Origin: Algoriphagus sp. Y33
GTDB taxonomy: Bacteria > Bacteroidota > Bacteroidia > Cytophagales > Cyclobacteriaceae
Length of the DNA stretch: 64,000 nucleotides
Reading direction: 5' to 3'
NCBI RefSeq assembly: GCF_014838715.1
Contig: NZ_CP061947.1
Location: forward strand, 3,844,001-3,908,000
The position numbers were made by a program, and so were the translations under genes. The notes under the pieces were generated by a model. The model was not told the origin of the DNA. It searched no databases and worked only from the letters and a program-made list of their open reading frames with translations. Each line of letters opens with the position of its first letter. The first letter of the stretch is position 1. This document shows positions 1-9,637 of the stretch, piece by piece.

Positions 1-1431
1 GTAATTGGGCAAGGAACCCAATTCCAAATTTTTTCCCATTAGAGAATCAGGTAGATTTGTCGCGTTTGATGAGTATATAATGGTAGAATCGTTTAAAAAA
101 ACAGGTGTCAATTCATCAAAGGAATCGTTTGTCAGCCTTCTTCCTGCACCTCTGGCATTAAGCGTATAAATATCAGACTTACCGTTTGATATAGCCGAAA
201 GCACCATATTTTTGCCTGTACTATTAAAGTCCAGACTGAGGATCTGGGTGATGTTTCTTAAGAAAATCTTATCCACATTAGAACCATCGAGAGACCTCAA
301 TCTCAGTGTAGTGAATCCCCTTTTGAATGAGGCAATGGCGATGTTTGCCGAATCTCTCCACGCTATTATGGGAGAAGTGAAATTAGCTTCCTGATCTTGG
401 AGAGAAGTGCCACCTGTAAAAATTGTTTGTTCTCTGCCCGTACTCAATTCCCTTACCTGAACTTTATACTTACCTGCATTATTAATCACATAAGCCAAAT
501 TCAACCCGTCTGGACTAAACTTGATGTCATTTATTGCACCTATAAACTTGGGGGATGTTTGTGCTACGGAAGCATCTTTATTTGGATCTCTAAAGGTCGA
601 TGAAACTTGCTTATTGATGTCAGAATAAAACTTTTTCCAGTCCTCTGTAAAGGTTTTGTAATTCAGCCCAACAGTATTTGCAATGCTGTTTTCCTCGTTT
701 CTATTTATTCGGGAAAGGTTTAGAATACTCGAAACATACCTTCTTCCATATCTTTCGGCTATGTAATTCCAAACGGACTGCCCCGCCAAAGCAGCTTCCT
801 TTTCCTTAAGCTTAAGGATCTTTGGAGTTTGATCCTCCTCGAAATAATGCCGCACAAAATCATCCATCTCACGGCTCCACCCTTTCGCCAAATACAATGC
901 GATACCATCCACGTACCATTCCGGGAAGCTATTGGTTAGATTGGACTGAAATGCATCAGAAACAGATGAGCCATAAAGCATCTCTTCAATGATTACCTTT
1001 ACAGTACCGTAGATTAAATCTTCTTTAAATAAGTCAACCTCTCCTTTGTAGGCAACCTCAGCCAATAGCCTATTGAAATTTGTTTGTCCCTGCTCATTAT
1101 ACTCTTCCTTATTGAGATTGATATTACTCTGCAGGAGCTCCTCGGGAGAGTTATAAATGTAAATTTTAGGCTTAGTATAAGCAACATAGCCTATCATCTG
1201 TGTGAGTCGATTGAACTCACTCTCCAGATAATCAATAGCCATTTTGGCATTGGCTCCTCCACGGTCATAATAGTATACCTCAAAATTATTTGAAGTATAC
1301 AAATACCATTCAAATTGCTTGTGCTGAATTCTGTTTTTCCCAAAACGCTCCTGATCAAACTGGGCAAGGGCAAAAAATGAATTCAACCATAAGCCAGCAA
1401 AAATTAAAATTCGGAAAAGGTGATATCGCAT
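1..1431 (-). CDS. Secreted PD40/TolB-like propeller protein with degenerate peptidase-MA-like domain (partial)
   Basis: The reading frame opens with ATG at 1431 and runs without a stop to the left edge, so the C-terminus is missing (477 codons visible). Residues 1-24 form a signal peptide ending near ALAQ. Residues about 25-260 resemble the gluzincin-like domain found ahead of PD40 repeats in Bacteroidota 'Tol' proteins, including a PEWYVDGIALYLA stretch near 167. The place where a zinc HExxH motif is expected reads IIEEML (about residue 144), so peptidase activity is doubtful. From about residue 295, repeats such as DIKFSPDGLNLAYV mark a WD40/PD40 beta-propeller. It lies 21 bases downstream of the FAD oxidoreductase on the same strand and is probably co-transcribed. 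A periplasmic or surface binding role is inferred; the substrate is unknown. Confidence 0.7.
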   Translation of the reverse strand, partial: MRYHLFRILIFAGLWLNSFFALAQFDQERFGKNRIQHKQFEWYLYTSNNFEVYYYDRGGANAKMAIDYLESEFNRLTQMIGYVAYTKPKIYIYNSPEELLQSNINLNKEEYNEQGQTNFNRLLAEVAYKGEVDLFKEDLIYGTVKVIIEEMLYGSSVSDAFQSNLTNSFPEWYVDGIALYLAKGWSREMDDFVRHYFEEDQTPKILKLKEKEAALAGQSVWNYIAERYGRRYVSSILNLSRINRNEENSIANTVGLNYKTFTEDWKKFYSDINKQVSSTFRDPNKDASVAQTSPKFIGAINDIKFSPDGLNLAYVINNAGKYKVQVRELSTGREQTIFTGGTSLQDQEANFTSPIIAWRDSANIAIASFKRGFTTLRLRSLDGSNVDKIFLRNITQILSLDFNSTGKNMVLSAISNGKSDIYTLNARGAGRRLTNDSFDELTPVFLNDSTIIYSSNATNLPDSLMGKNLELGSLPNY

Positions 1432-1452
1432 TCGATTTGCTGAAAGATGTCT

Positions 1453-2499
1453 TTAAATATAATTAAAATAACGAGCTATGCCCACTTCGGAGTCAATAGC
1501 ATTTCCATTTAGTAAATGTTCCACCATTAGTTCACTAAAATAAGGAATTAATGACACTCCCTTCGCTCCAAAACCATTGAATATATAAACGCTTTCCTCG
1601 GTAGGATGTTTTCCCAAAAAAGGTTTTCTATCTCTAGTAGCAGGTCTAATCCCGGTCTTGTGACTGATAATTTTTTCTACCGGCAACCGAACCAAATCTG
1701 TCAACTTCTCCAAAATCTCGGTTTTGGCAGAATCCGTGGCGCCTACGTCCAAATCATGCTTTGTGTAGGTGGATCCGACCCTATGGATCCCATTACCTAA
1801 ATGAACTCTAAAAACACCCCGGTTCACAATGTAATCGGGAGTAAATTCTTGTTTAACTTCCAAAATCTCTCCTTTCACAGGCGCAAACGGAAGGAAATTG
1901 AAGAATCTGGAATTCATAGCCCCCAAGCCGTTACAATACACTATTGCTTTCGCCTTCAGTTCTCTATAAGACCAATAATCATCCTCACATGAAAGTAAGT
2001 TTTCGTCAAATTTCCCCAAAATCAATTCTTCTTTAAAGTACGAAGTCATCGCATCAAGTAGCTTATTGATATTCAACCAACCTGAATTGTGTAGCATGAC
2101 CCCTCCATAAGGATCTTTGAGAAAGCCGGATTGACTTTCGGAATAAATCTTTTTCATATAGGCTGTAAAGCCGGGATCTGCACTGTGCCCCATCCATTCA
2201 TTCTGCTCTTCTATTGTCAGGAAAGGTCTATATATTGCTATTTCTGTTAGAAATCTGCTCCCGGTAACGCTTTCCATTTCCTGATAGAAAGGATTAATCA
2301 CAGGGAAAAGCGCATCGGCTTTCCAAGTTTTCACCATCTTCCTGCCTGTCACAGGATTAAAAAGTCCCGCCGCAATTCTGCTCGAATTATTAGCACCCGG
2401 TTGATCAATTATCCTGATTTTCTTACCAGCTTGCTTCAGCCTATAAGCCAGTGCTGTCCCGGCAAGTCCCTGTCCAATGAGCAAAAAATCAATTTCCAT
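1453..2499 (-). CDS. FAD-dependent oxidoreductase, DAO family
   Basis: This 348-residue protein has an N-terminal Rossmann FAD-binding motif, GQGLAG, at about residues 9-14, followed by the SSRIAAGLFNPVTGRK segment that lines the flavin in D-amino-acid-oxidase-like enzymes. Near the C-terminus TGIRPATRDRKPFLG (about 285-300) and FNGFGAKGVS match the conserved second half of the DAO fold. The family oxidises amines or amino acids (glycine oxidase ThiO, D-amino-acid oxidases, the MnmC C-domain). The specific substrate cannot be told from sequence. A thiamin operon lies 42 kb away with its own ThiH, so a ThiO role is unlikely. No signal peptide is seen; it is probably cytoplasmic. It is divergent from the MBL gene across a 56-base gap. 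Confidence 0.8.
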   Translation of the reverse strand: MEIDFLLIGQGLAGTALAYRLKQAGKKIRIIDQPGANNSSRIAAGLFNPVTGRKMVKTWKADALFPVINPFYQEMESVTGSRFLTEIAIYRPFLTIEEQNEWMGHSADPGFTAYMKKIYSESQSGFLKDPYGGVMLHNSGWLNINKLLDAMTSYFKEELILGKFDENLLSCEDDYWSYRELKAKAIVYCNGLGAMNSRFFNFLPFAPVKGEILEVKQEFTPDYIVNRGVFRVHLGNGIHRVGSTYTKHDLDVGATDSAKTEILEKLTDLVRLPVEKIISHKTGIRPATRDRKPFLGKHPTEESVYIFNGFGAKGVSLIPYFSELMVEHLLNGNAIDSEVGIARYFNYI

Positions 2500-2555
2500 A
2501 GTCCAAAATAAAGGTTTAATTCCTTATTTTGTTCCAATACCGACATACATTTCCC

Positions 2556-3209
2556 ATGCTGCATATTAAGTCTTTTACATTCAACCCTTTTCAAGAAAAC
2601 ACCTATCTATTATATGATGAAAAAGGTACGGGGACTTTGATTGATCCGGGTTGCTTTGATCTCGCTGAGCGAAAAGAGCTCCTGGATTTTGTGACTGAAA
2701 AAAAGATATGGGTTACCCAACTACTCAATACCCACTGTCATGTAGACCATGTACTGGGAAATGCCTGGGCAAAAAAAACTTTCGGAGTAGAACTTCTCAT
2801 ACACAAAGAAGAAGCAGCTGTGCTGAAAGCAGTGGAAGTTTATGCTCCTAATTATGGTTTTGTAGGCTACGAAACCAGTGAGGCAGACGGATATTTGGTC
2901 GAAGGAGAAAACATCAAAGTCGGGGATGAGGAATTAAAAATCATCTTCGTCCCGGGACATGCACCCGGCCACGTAGTCTTTTACCATGAGGCTTCGCACC
3001 AATGCGTAGCAGGAGACACCCTATTCAGAGGTAGTATTGGCCGAACCGATTTACCGGGGGGAGACCATAAGTTACTCTTGAGCAAGATCAAATCAGAGCT
3101 TTTCACACTGCCGGAAGAAACCGTTGTCTACCCCGGACATGGCCCTGAAACTACCATAGCCTTCGAAAAAACTCACAACCCATTCGTGGGTAAAAACGCA
3201 AGACTTTGA
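2556..3209 (+). CDS. MBL-fold metallo-hydrolase (glyoxalase II-like)
   Basis: The metallo-beta-lactamase fold is shown by THCHVDH at about residues 59-65 (HxHxDH), GHAPGH near 134, AGDTLF near 153 and YPGHG near 195, which together supply the ligands of a two-metal site. At 217 residues it is the length of the short glyoxalase-II-like hydrolases, which act on thioesters such as S-lactoylglutathione. The true substrate here is unknown. The ATG at 2556 is preferred over a TTG nine codons upstream, because MLHIKSFTFNPFQENTYLL is the usual start of this family. The stop overlaps the TTG start of the next gene, and this is the first gene of the operon that carries porU and porV. Confidence 0.88.
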   Translation: MLHIKSFTFNPFQENTYLLYDEKGTGTLIDPGCFDLAERKELLDFVTEKKIWVTQLLNTHCHVDHVLGNAWAKKTFGVELLIHKEEAAVLKAVEVYAPNYGFVGYETSEADGYLVEGENIKVGDEELKIIFVPGHAPGHVVFYHEASHQCVAGDTLFRGSIGRTDLPGGDHKLLLSKIKSELFTLPEETVVYPGHGPETTIAFEKTHNPFVGKNARL

Positions 3210-3898
3210 AAATCAAACCCCATATCCCAAATTCGGTCACCCTTCTCAACTTGCTTTCCGGAGTGGTCGGAATTATTTGGGTAATCAATGGAAACATAAT
3301 TTCAGGTGCCTATTTCATTATTCTGGCTGCAGTTTTTGATTTTATTGATGGCTTTGCGGCCAGAATATTGAAAGTGCAAAGTGAAATCGGTAAGCAATTG
3401 GATTCACTGGCTGATTTAGTGTCCTTTGGCGTACTTCCGGGGATGATACTTTTTCAGATGGCAAAAGTAGGTACCCGGATTGAATGGCTTCCGTATCTCA
3501 CCTTAATTGTCCCTCTATTGTCTGCTGTACGCCTAGCCAAATTCAATTTGGACACAAGACAAAGTGATAAGTTCATCGGTTTGCCTACTCCCGCAAACGC
3601 ACTGTTTATCAGTACCCTGCCCTACCTTGCCATCCAATGGCCTTGGATAGGAACTTGGCTTACCTCTCCGTTTTTCCTAGTTGGAATTGCTTGGGTATTT
3701 GCCGTACTTTTACTAATTGAACTTCCATTAATTGCACTCAAATTCAAGTCTTATTCCCTGATAGAAAATAAATTCCGGTATGCCCTTTTAGCCATTGGTC
3801 TACTTTTAATTCTACTTTTTGGGATGGCAGGAATCCCTTTGGTAATCCTAACATACCTTGGCTTGTCTATCGTAGAAAACAGCATCAGTTCAGAATGA
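3206..3898 (+). CDS. pssA: CDP-diacylglycerol--serine O-phosphatidyltransferase
   Basis: This is a membrane enzyme of the CDP-alcohol phosphatidyltransferase family that makes phosphatidylserine, the precursor of phosphatidylethanolamine. The signature DGx2ARx8Gx3Dx3D is intact, from DGFAAR to DSLAD at about residues 47-71. It has six or more hydrophobic helices in 230 residues. The start is a TTG at 3206 that overlaps the upstream stop (TTGA), giving KIKPHIPNSVTLLNLLSG, the normal family N-terminus; no nearby ATG is in frame. This suggests translational coupling. The stop overlaps the porU start (ATGA). The alternative product, phosphatidylglycerolphosphate synthase, is less likely given the N-terminus. 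Confidence 0.88.
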   Translation: MKIKPHIPNSVTLLNLLSGVVGIIWVINGNIISGAYFIILAAVFDFIDGFAARILKVQSEIGKQLDSLADLVSFGVLPGMILFQMAKVGTRIEWLPYLTLIVPLLSAVRLAKFNLDTRQSDKFIGLPTPANALFISTLPYLAIQWPWIGTWLTSPFFLVGIAWVFAVLLLIELPLIALKFKSYSLIENKFRYALLAIGLLLILLFGMAGIPLVILTYLGLSIVENSISSE

Positions 3899-6800
3899 AA
3901 CACCTGGCCTCCAAGCTTCTATGGTCTCTTATTTTCAGTTTTATGCTGATTGCATCTGCTTCTGGTCAAAATTCATTTTTCAAATTCAAAGTAGCCGAAG
4001 AAGGCATTTATAAAATCACTTCGGCCCAAGCTCAAAAGCTGGGTATAAATACCCTGAGTAAACTAGCTATCTATGGATACCCGGGAATGCTACCTCAACT
4101 CTTGAAACCCGAAAATTTAAACCTGCAGGAGATTCCGGGGTTGGAAAAAGACGGGCACTTATATTTTTATGTCTCATCTCCTCACAGATATACTTTTAAT
4201 GAAAACGGCACTGAATATCATCCACATCAACACGTAGACTCAATAAGTTTTTTGGTTGGAACCTCCCAAAACCCAAAGAGAATTCCAATTATCACTGGTC
4301 AATCCGGCATTTTGGCACCAACTATACTATATCAATGGCATTGGCTGAAAGAGGATGAAAACAACATCCTTAATTCAGGACGAGCTTGGTATTCGCGGGC
4401 AGTAGCGCCAGGGGTAACCCGAGGATATGCATTTCCACTGAAGACGAATACGATCTATGAATGGAAAATAGCAGGAAAATTAATGGGAAGGTCAAGCTCA
4501 ACTGCCAAAATCACTTTAGCGGTGGATGACTTGACCGTCACTGAGCGTTCTATATCCGGAATACCCGGAAGTACCTATGGGGTCAAAGGTGAAGAAGTCA
4601 ATGTGAACGAAACCTTTTCTCCAGATGGAAATAAAATAGAACGGTTAAGAATCTCATTCCAAGCATCCAGTGCCAATGATGCGGGATACTTTGAATACAT
4701 CGGGATCGGGGTTCCCTATTCTAGTCATTCGCTTGAAGATGGTATTTATTCGTCCAGTCATTTTTCTTCAATCTCCATTCCTCCTTTGGCTGGCCAGTCA
4801 GCTTGGGAAGTAAGTGATTTTTATGCTCCAAAAGCCTTTGATTTGAGTACAGGATCAATTCTCCATGGACAGAAGTTGATTGTTTTTCGCGAGGAAGAAG
4901 TAATGGAAATCCGCGAATTGGAACCGGCGAATCTTGACCTTCGAAACCAATCCTCATGGCCTGAATTGCTTATAGTTGCTCCTCGACTTCTAAGCAATTC
5001 TGCTGAGAGGCTTAGGCTTCATAAAATCGGAATGGGAATATACACAGAGGTCTACTATCTCGAAGACATCTACGATGCATTCGGCTATGGCAACCCAGAC
5101 CTTACCGCCATTCGCAATTTGATAGCCTGGCATTATCATGAAGGGAAAAACATTCAAAATGTCTTATTCCTTGGAAAAGGGACATTTGACTATAAAGGAA
5201 TATTGGGAGGCAGACCAAATCTTGTACCTATTTATACCAGTAGAAACAGTCTAAACCCTTTAACATCCTTCAGTTCAGATGACTATTTCTCCCTGCTGGA
5301 ATTTGGTCAAGGAGAATGGAAAGAAAACCGTGAGGGAGATGAAGAGATGCAAATCGGCGTTGGGAGATTGCCCGTGATCAATGCTCAAGAAGCAAGAATA
5401 GTCGTAGACAAGATTATAAACTACGAAAGCTATTCCAGCCCAGGCGACTGGAAAAAAACGGTAACATTATTTGCAGATGACGGTGACAACAATATCCACT
5501 TACGTGATTCAGAAGCACATGCCAATTACCTAACCAATAATCACAAAGAATACAAGCAAAAAAAAATATACCTAGACAGCTACACACAAGAGAAAACGGG
5601 AGAAAGACAGTTCTCCCCGCAAGCAAAATCTGCACTGGAGGAAACACTGGACACCGGGACATTACTCCTGAACTATATCGGTCACGGAAACGAAACCACT
5701 CTGACGGCTGAAGAAGTTTTTCAGGTTTCAGATATTGTAAACTGGGCTGATCAAACCCAATTGGCACTTTGGGTGACTGCTACTTGCGAGTTTGGCCGAC
5801 ATGACAGTCCTTTTTTGCGATCTGCGGCCGAGGAATTGTTAATCGCCCCAAGCAAAGGCGCCATAGGTCTTCTAAGCACCGGAAGACCTGTATTCAGCAG
5901 TGTGAATTTTTCCTTGAATGAGGCTTTTATAGCAGAAGTGTTTAGACCTCAAAATGAACAATCCCAAGATCTTGGGAGCATTTTCAGAAATACTAAAAAT
6001 AGAAGTCAAAACGGCTCACTTAATCGGAATTTCAGTCTGTTGGCTGATCCCAGTATGAAACTGGCGGCTCCTGAGTTTCAAATAAAAATCAATTCATTCA
6101 AGGATTCGAAAAATGAGAAACCCTTGGATACGCTTTCAGCTCTTCAAGTGATAGAATTCGAAGCAGAAGTGATAAACCCCAGCACAGGGGGAGTTGCAAC
6201 CAATTTCAATGGAATTTACACAATTGAACTACTTGACAAGCCTGCATCGAGCAAAACCTTGGGTGATGAAAGTAACCCGGTGGAGTTTAAAGAAGAGAAA
6301 ACACTGCTTTTCAAAGGAACGGGAAAAATCGTCTCAGGGCTGCTCAAGGGTAAGATGATCATCCCAAAAAACCTAAATCCGGAATTTGGGGAGGGCAGGG
6401 TTCGAATTATGGGTGAAAGCCAAGACATGGTGTGGGAGGCATTTGGTTTTGATACGCCTACTATAGGGGGAACTTCTGATAATCCTCCAGAAGACATGGA
6501 GGGGCCTGAAATAACTGCTGTTTTTGAAGGGAAAGAAGAAACCCCGTTTATATTTCCTTCAACCTCGATCGCCATGGCGGCATCTTTCTCGGATTCGAGT
6601 GGAATAAATGTTTCCGACTTACTACCATCAGAAAGTTTGACTATCCAGTTAAATGGAGGCCAGTTGACTCAATTGAGCAACTATTTTGTGGCAAAAAACA
6701 GCTCTTTCACATCAGGGAAAGTGAATTTCAGACTAACCGGATTAAAAGAAGGCGAGAATTTGGTAACTATACGGGCTTGGGATAACTTGGGTAACGGAAG

Positions 6801-7149
6801 CGTGTTCAATCAGAAAATAACCGTAAAAGGGAGCGGTAAGTTAAGAATACTAAATTACAAGACTTATCCAAACCCCACCCAAATTGAAAGTCATTTCGAG
6901 CTTGAGCACAATCGGTCGGGAGAAAACTTGCTTCTTACACTTGCTATTTACCAAACAGACGGCAAGATACTATTTATGGAACAGGAGCGTTTAGTCAAAA
7001 CTGATGCTCACATCGGGGATTTGTCTTGGTTTTTTTTGCAGAACCAAACCAAATATCCAGCAAAAGGAACTTATATTTACAAATTATCGCTTCAGTCAGA
7101 ACTAGATAATTCAACAGATTCAGTGAGCGGACTAATCGTGATTCAATGA
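3895..7149 (+). CDS. porU: Type IX secretion system sortase PorU
   Basis: PorU is the gingipain-like (peptidase C25) surface protease that removes the C-terminal signal from type IX cargo and attaches cargo to the cell surface. This protein has 1084 residues, typical for the family. Residues 1-24 are a signal peptide ending SASGQ. The catalytic dyad is visible as His597 in NYIGHGNETT and Cys631 in WVTATCEFGRHDSPF. A C-terminal domain begins near residue 980 with the KTYPNPTQ motif of type IX sorting domains, which PorU keeps in the outer-membrane complex. It overlaps pssA and porV by four bases on each side (ATGA), so all three are translated as a unit. Confidence 0.95.
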   Translation: MKHLASKLLWSLIFSFMLIASASGQNSFFKFKVAEEGIYKITSAQAQKLGINTLSKLAIYGYPGMLPQLLKPENLNLQEIPGLEKDGHLYFYVSSPHRYTFNENGTEYHPHQHVDSISFLVGTSQNPKRIPIITGQSGILAPTILYQWHWLKEDENNILNSGRAWYSRAVAPGVTRGYAFPLKTNTIYEWKIAGKLMGRSSSTAKITLAVDDLTVTERSISGIPGSTYGVKGEEVNVNETFSPDGNKIERLRISFQASSANDAGYFEYIGIGVPYSSHSLEDGIYSSSHFSSISIPPLAGQSAWEVSDFYAPKAFDLSTGSILHGQKLIVFREEEVMEIRELEPANLDLRNQSSWPELLIVAPRLLSNSAERLRLHKIGMGIYTEVYYLEDIYDAFGYGNPDLTAIRNLIAWHYHEGKNIQNVLFLGKGTFDYKGILGGRPNLVPIYTSRNSLNPLTSFSSDDYFSLLEFGQGEWKENREGDEEMQIGVGRLPVINAQEARIVVDKIINYESYSSPGDWKKTVTLFADDGDNNIHLRDSEAHANYLTNNHKEYKQKKIYLDSYTQEKTGERQFSPQAKSALEETLDTGTLLLNYIGHGNETTLTAEEVFQVSDIVNWADQTQLALWVTATCEFGRHDSPFLRSAAEELLIAPSKGAIGLLSTGRPVFSSVNFSLNEAFIAEVFRPQNEQSQDLGSIFRNTKNRSQNGSLNRNFSLLADPSMKLAAPEFQIKINSFKDSKNEKPLDTLSALQVIEFEAEVINPSTGGVATNFNGIYTIELLDKPASSKTLGDESNPVEFKEEKTLLFKGTGKIVSGLLKGKMIIPKNLNPEFGEGRVRIMGESQDMVWEAFGFDTPTIGGTSDNPPEDMEGPEITAVFEGKEETPFIFPSTSIAMAASFSDSSGINVSDLLPSESLTIQLNGGQLTQLSNYFVAKNSSFTSGKVNFRLTGLKEGENLVTIRAWDNLGNGSVFNQKITVKGSGKLRILNYKTYPNPTQIESHFELEHNRSGENLLLTLAIYQTDGKILFMEQERLVKTDAHIGDLSWFFLQNQTKYPAKGTYIYKLSLQSELDNSTDSVSGLIVIQ

Positions 7150-8363
7150 AAAAAATAGCCACAATAAATAGGAAAAACTTACTCGTTGCGGTTTTTACCC
7201 TGGCTACTTTATCTGCATACGCACAGAACAGCACTATTCTCTCCGGTCAGGATAAGAATCGAAGAGTAATCACTACTGCTGTACCATTTTTGAATTTCGC
7301 TCCCGACTCCAGACATTCAGGCATGGGGGATGCCGGTGTGGCAACCTCTCCGGATGCAAGTTCGGCGCATTGGAATGCCGGAAAACTGGCCTTCGTAGAA
7401 GATCAAATGGGCTTTTCCCTTTCTTACTCCCCCTGGCTCGGGAAGCTGGTCAACGACATGTCATTGAGTTATCTGACCGGATTTTTTAGAATTGATGAAG
7501 TCTCGGCATTTGGTTTTGACCTCCGGTATTTTAATATGGGCGACATTCAGCTGACTGATGGAAGAGGAAATTCACTGGGGGAATTTAATCCCCGCGACAT
7601 TGCGATAGGCGGAACCTATTCCAGAAAGCTTTCTTCCTACTTAGGGCTGGGTATCTCTGCGCGGTTCATACATTCTAATCTATCAGGGAATATCTCTTCG
7701 GTAGGCGGTAGTGAAGCAAAGCCTGGAATCAGTGTGGGAACAGATATAGGCCTTTTTTACTCCAAGCCCGTTTTCGCCGGGAGGAAAGATGCAAATTTCT
7801 CCTGGGGGGTGAGTATCACGAACATTGGGCCTAAAATAACCTATAATTCTGCAGATGATCTGGATTACATCCCCACGAATCTGAAAGTAGGAATGGCCTA
7901 TGCCATTGATTTAGACGAAGTGAATAGTCTGACGTTCGCTTTAGATCTAAATAAGCTACTCGTCCCTACCCCGCCCATCTATGCAACAAATGAAGATGGG
8001 ACATTGGAAATAGACGATAACGGCAACCCTATCATAAGACCCGGTGATGGAAAAGATCCAAATCGCCCGCTGCTTTCAGGAATGTTCGGCTCTTTTGGCG
8101 ATGCTCCCGGTGGATTTTCTGAAGAAATAAAAGAAATCATGATCTCCTTTGGTGTTGAATACAACTACAATGACAAGCTTGCTCTTCGCACAGGTTACTT
8201 TTATGAAAACCCCAGCAAGGGTGGAAGAAAGTACTTTACCATGGGTGTTGGGTTCGACCTGAAAAAACTTGGATTTGACTTCTCCTACTTAGTTCCCCAA
8301 ACACAAAATCACCCCCTTGCGGAGACTTTACGGTTCTCTTTAATGTACGATATCCCTAATTAG
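7146..8363 (+). CDS. porV: Type IX secretion system outer-membrane protein PorV
   Basis: PorV (LptO) is the outer-membrane beta-barrel that shuttles type IX cargo from the translocon to the attachment complex with PorU. The protein has 405 residues and a signal peptide to about residue 26 (LSAYAQN). The N-terminal stretch VPFLNFAPDSRHSGMGDAG is the hallmark of PorV/PorQ, where GMGDAG follows the first strand. Repeated aromatic beta strands end in LRFSLMYDIPN. It starts with ATG inside the porU stop and is followed two bases later by an M16-like gene. The porU-porV adjacency supports both calls. A core T9SS role is established for the family; the cargo is not identifiable from this window. Confidence 0.95.
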   Translation: MKKIATINRKNLLVAVFTLATLSAYAQNSTILSGQDKNRRVITTAVPFLNFAPDSRHSGMGDAGVATSPDASSAHWNAGKLAFVEDQMGFSLSYSPWLGKLVNDMSLSYLTGFFRIDEVSAFGFDLRYFNMGDIQLTDGRGNSLGEFNPRDIAIGGTYSRKLSSYLGLGISARFIHSNLSGNISSVGGSEAKPGISVGTDIGLFYSKPVFAGRKDANFSWGVSITNIGPKITYNSADDLDYIPTNLKVGMAYAIDLDEVNSLTFALDLNKLLVPTPPIYATNEDGTLEIDDNGNPIIRPGDGKDPNRPLLSGMFGSFGDAPGGFSEEIKEIMISFGVEYNYNDKLALRTGYFYENPSKGGRKYFTMGVGFDLKKLGFDFSYLVPQTQNHPLAETLRFSLMYDIPN

Positions 8364-8365
8364 AC

Positions 8366-9637
8366 ATGATTTTAGACAGGTCAAAGGCTCCGGAATTCAA
8401 CGTTCCTGAGGATTTTGAACTATTGCCTCCTTGGAAATTCAAGCTTTCAAACGGAGCAAAGTTCTTTTACATTCCTACACCTGGTTTGGATGCGGTCAAG
8501 ATCGATGTGCTCTGCAAAGGTCAACGAGCTTCTCTTCCCTTAGGGAAAACGCTTGTGCCTTCCTTCACTCTCCAAATGGTACAGGAAGGCACAGCCGAAA
8601 AAGATGCGGGAGAAATCGCCGAGTTTTTTGATTTCTATGCTGCGGAAGTTTATCCCTATTTGACGTTCTCTTATGAAGGACTTGGGCTTTTGTCTACAAA
8701 AAAACACCTTTCTAAGGTACTGGAAGTATTTATCTCTTTATTTACTAAAGCCAGTTTTCCTGAAGACATGCTGGAAAAGCGTAAATCACAGCGAAAGCTC
8801 AGTATTCAGCTTGAAAAAGAAAAAACATCTTCCCGAGCTAGCCAAGTATTTAGAAAATGCCTTTTCGGAGCCAGCCATCCATATGGGGCGGAAATCAACG
8901 AAACCCACGTAGACACGGTTACAAGGGATCAGTTGATCTCTTATTACGAGACATTACTTTGGCAGGATTTGGAGATTTTCGTCTCAGGGAATTTCGATTC
9001 CGCTGAGCTGGAACATCTATGCGAACAATTCAGCCTATTGCCCAACAGGACTGTCTCAGACTCCGTACTTCTACCCGATATAAATACGCTTTTGGCTGTA
9101 ACAGAGCCCAAAGAAAAGTCCGTACAAAGTAGTGTCCGAATAGGTGGTTGGTCTATCCCAAAAGCCCATCCTGACTTTATTGCACTCAGTGTCTTTAACA
9201 CAATTCTAGGAGGATATTTTGGTTCTCGCCTTATCAAGAATATTCGCGAAGACAAAGGTCACACATACGGAATCTACTCCTCTCTTACCGAAATCGGTGA
9301 CTCTAATTACTGGGTAATAGCTGCCGATGTACAAAAAGCATTTTATCCTTCCGTAGTCAAGGAAATTTACCACGAAATCCAAGTGCTGACTCAAGTGGAA
9401 ATCGATGCAGATGAGCTTGAAGTGGTCAGAAATTATTTGATCGGCCAGATGCTGAAACAGTTCAGCACTGCATTTGATTTGATAGATCGGTTCAAATCCG
9501 TACATCATTCAGGAATGGATTTCGACTATTACACTGAGAAGCTTGCTTATCTTAAGGAATTTACAGCAAAGGACATGCTTCATATTGGACAAAAATACTT
9601 TTCAAATCCGCCGTTCATTGAAGTAATCATCGGCTAA
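8366..9637 (+). CDS. M16 family peptidase-like protein lacking the zinc motif
   Basis: The 423-residue protein has the two-domain architecture of M16 (pitrilysin/insulinase) proteins. An N-terminal domain (residues 20-190) is followed by a second one (about 225-410) containing GGYFGSRLIKNIREDKGHTYGIYS, split here by the conserved R/Y pair R...Y used for substrate binding. In active M16 enzymes the first domain carries HxxEH. Here the matching position reads LQMVQEGT, so no zinc site is evident. It may be the non-catalytic partner of an M16 heterodimer whose active subunit is elsewhere. No signal peptide is evident. It is the last gene of the porUV operon, two bases after porV, and its stop abuts the stop of the convergent glycosyltransferase. 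Confidence 0.85.
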   Translation: MILDRSKAPEFNVPEDFELLPPWKFKLSNGAKFFYIPTPGLDAVKIDVLCKGQRASLPLGKTLVPSFTLQMVQEGTAEKDAGEIAEFFDFYAAEVYPYLTFSYEGLGLLSTKKHLSKVLEVFISLFTKASFPEDMLEKRKSQRKLSIQLEKEKTSSRASQVFRKCLFGASHPYGAEINETHVDTVTRDQLISYYETLLWQDLEIFVSGNFDSAELEHLCEQFSLLPNRTVSDSVLLPDINTLLAVTEPKEKSVQSSVRIGGWSIPKAHPDFIALSVFNTILGGYFGSRLIKNIREDKGHTYGIYSSLTEIGDSNYWVIAADVQKAFYPSVVKEIYHEIQVLTQVEIDADELEVVRNYLIGQMLKQFSTAFDLIDRFKSVHHSGMDFDYYTEKLAYLKEFTAKDMLHIGQKYFSNPPFIEVIIG

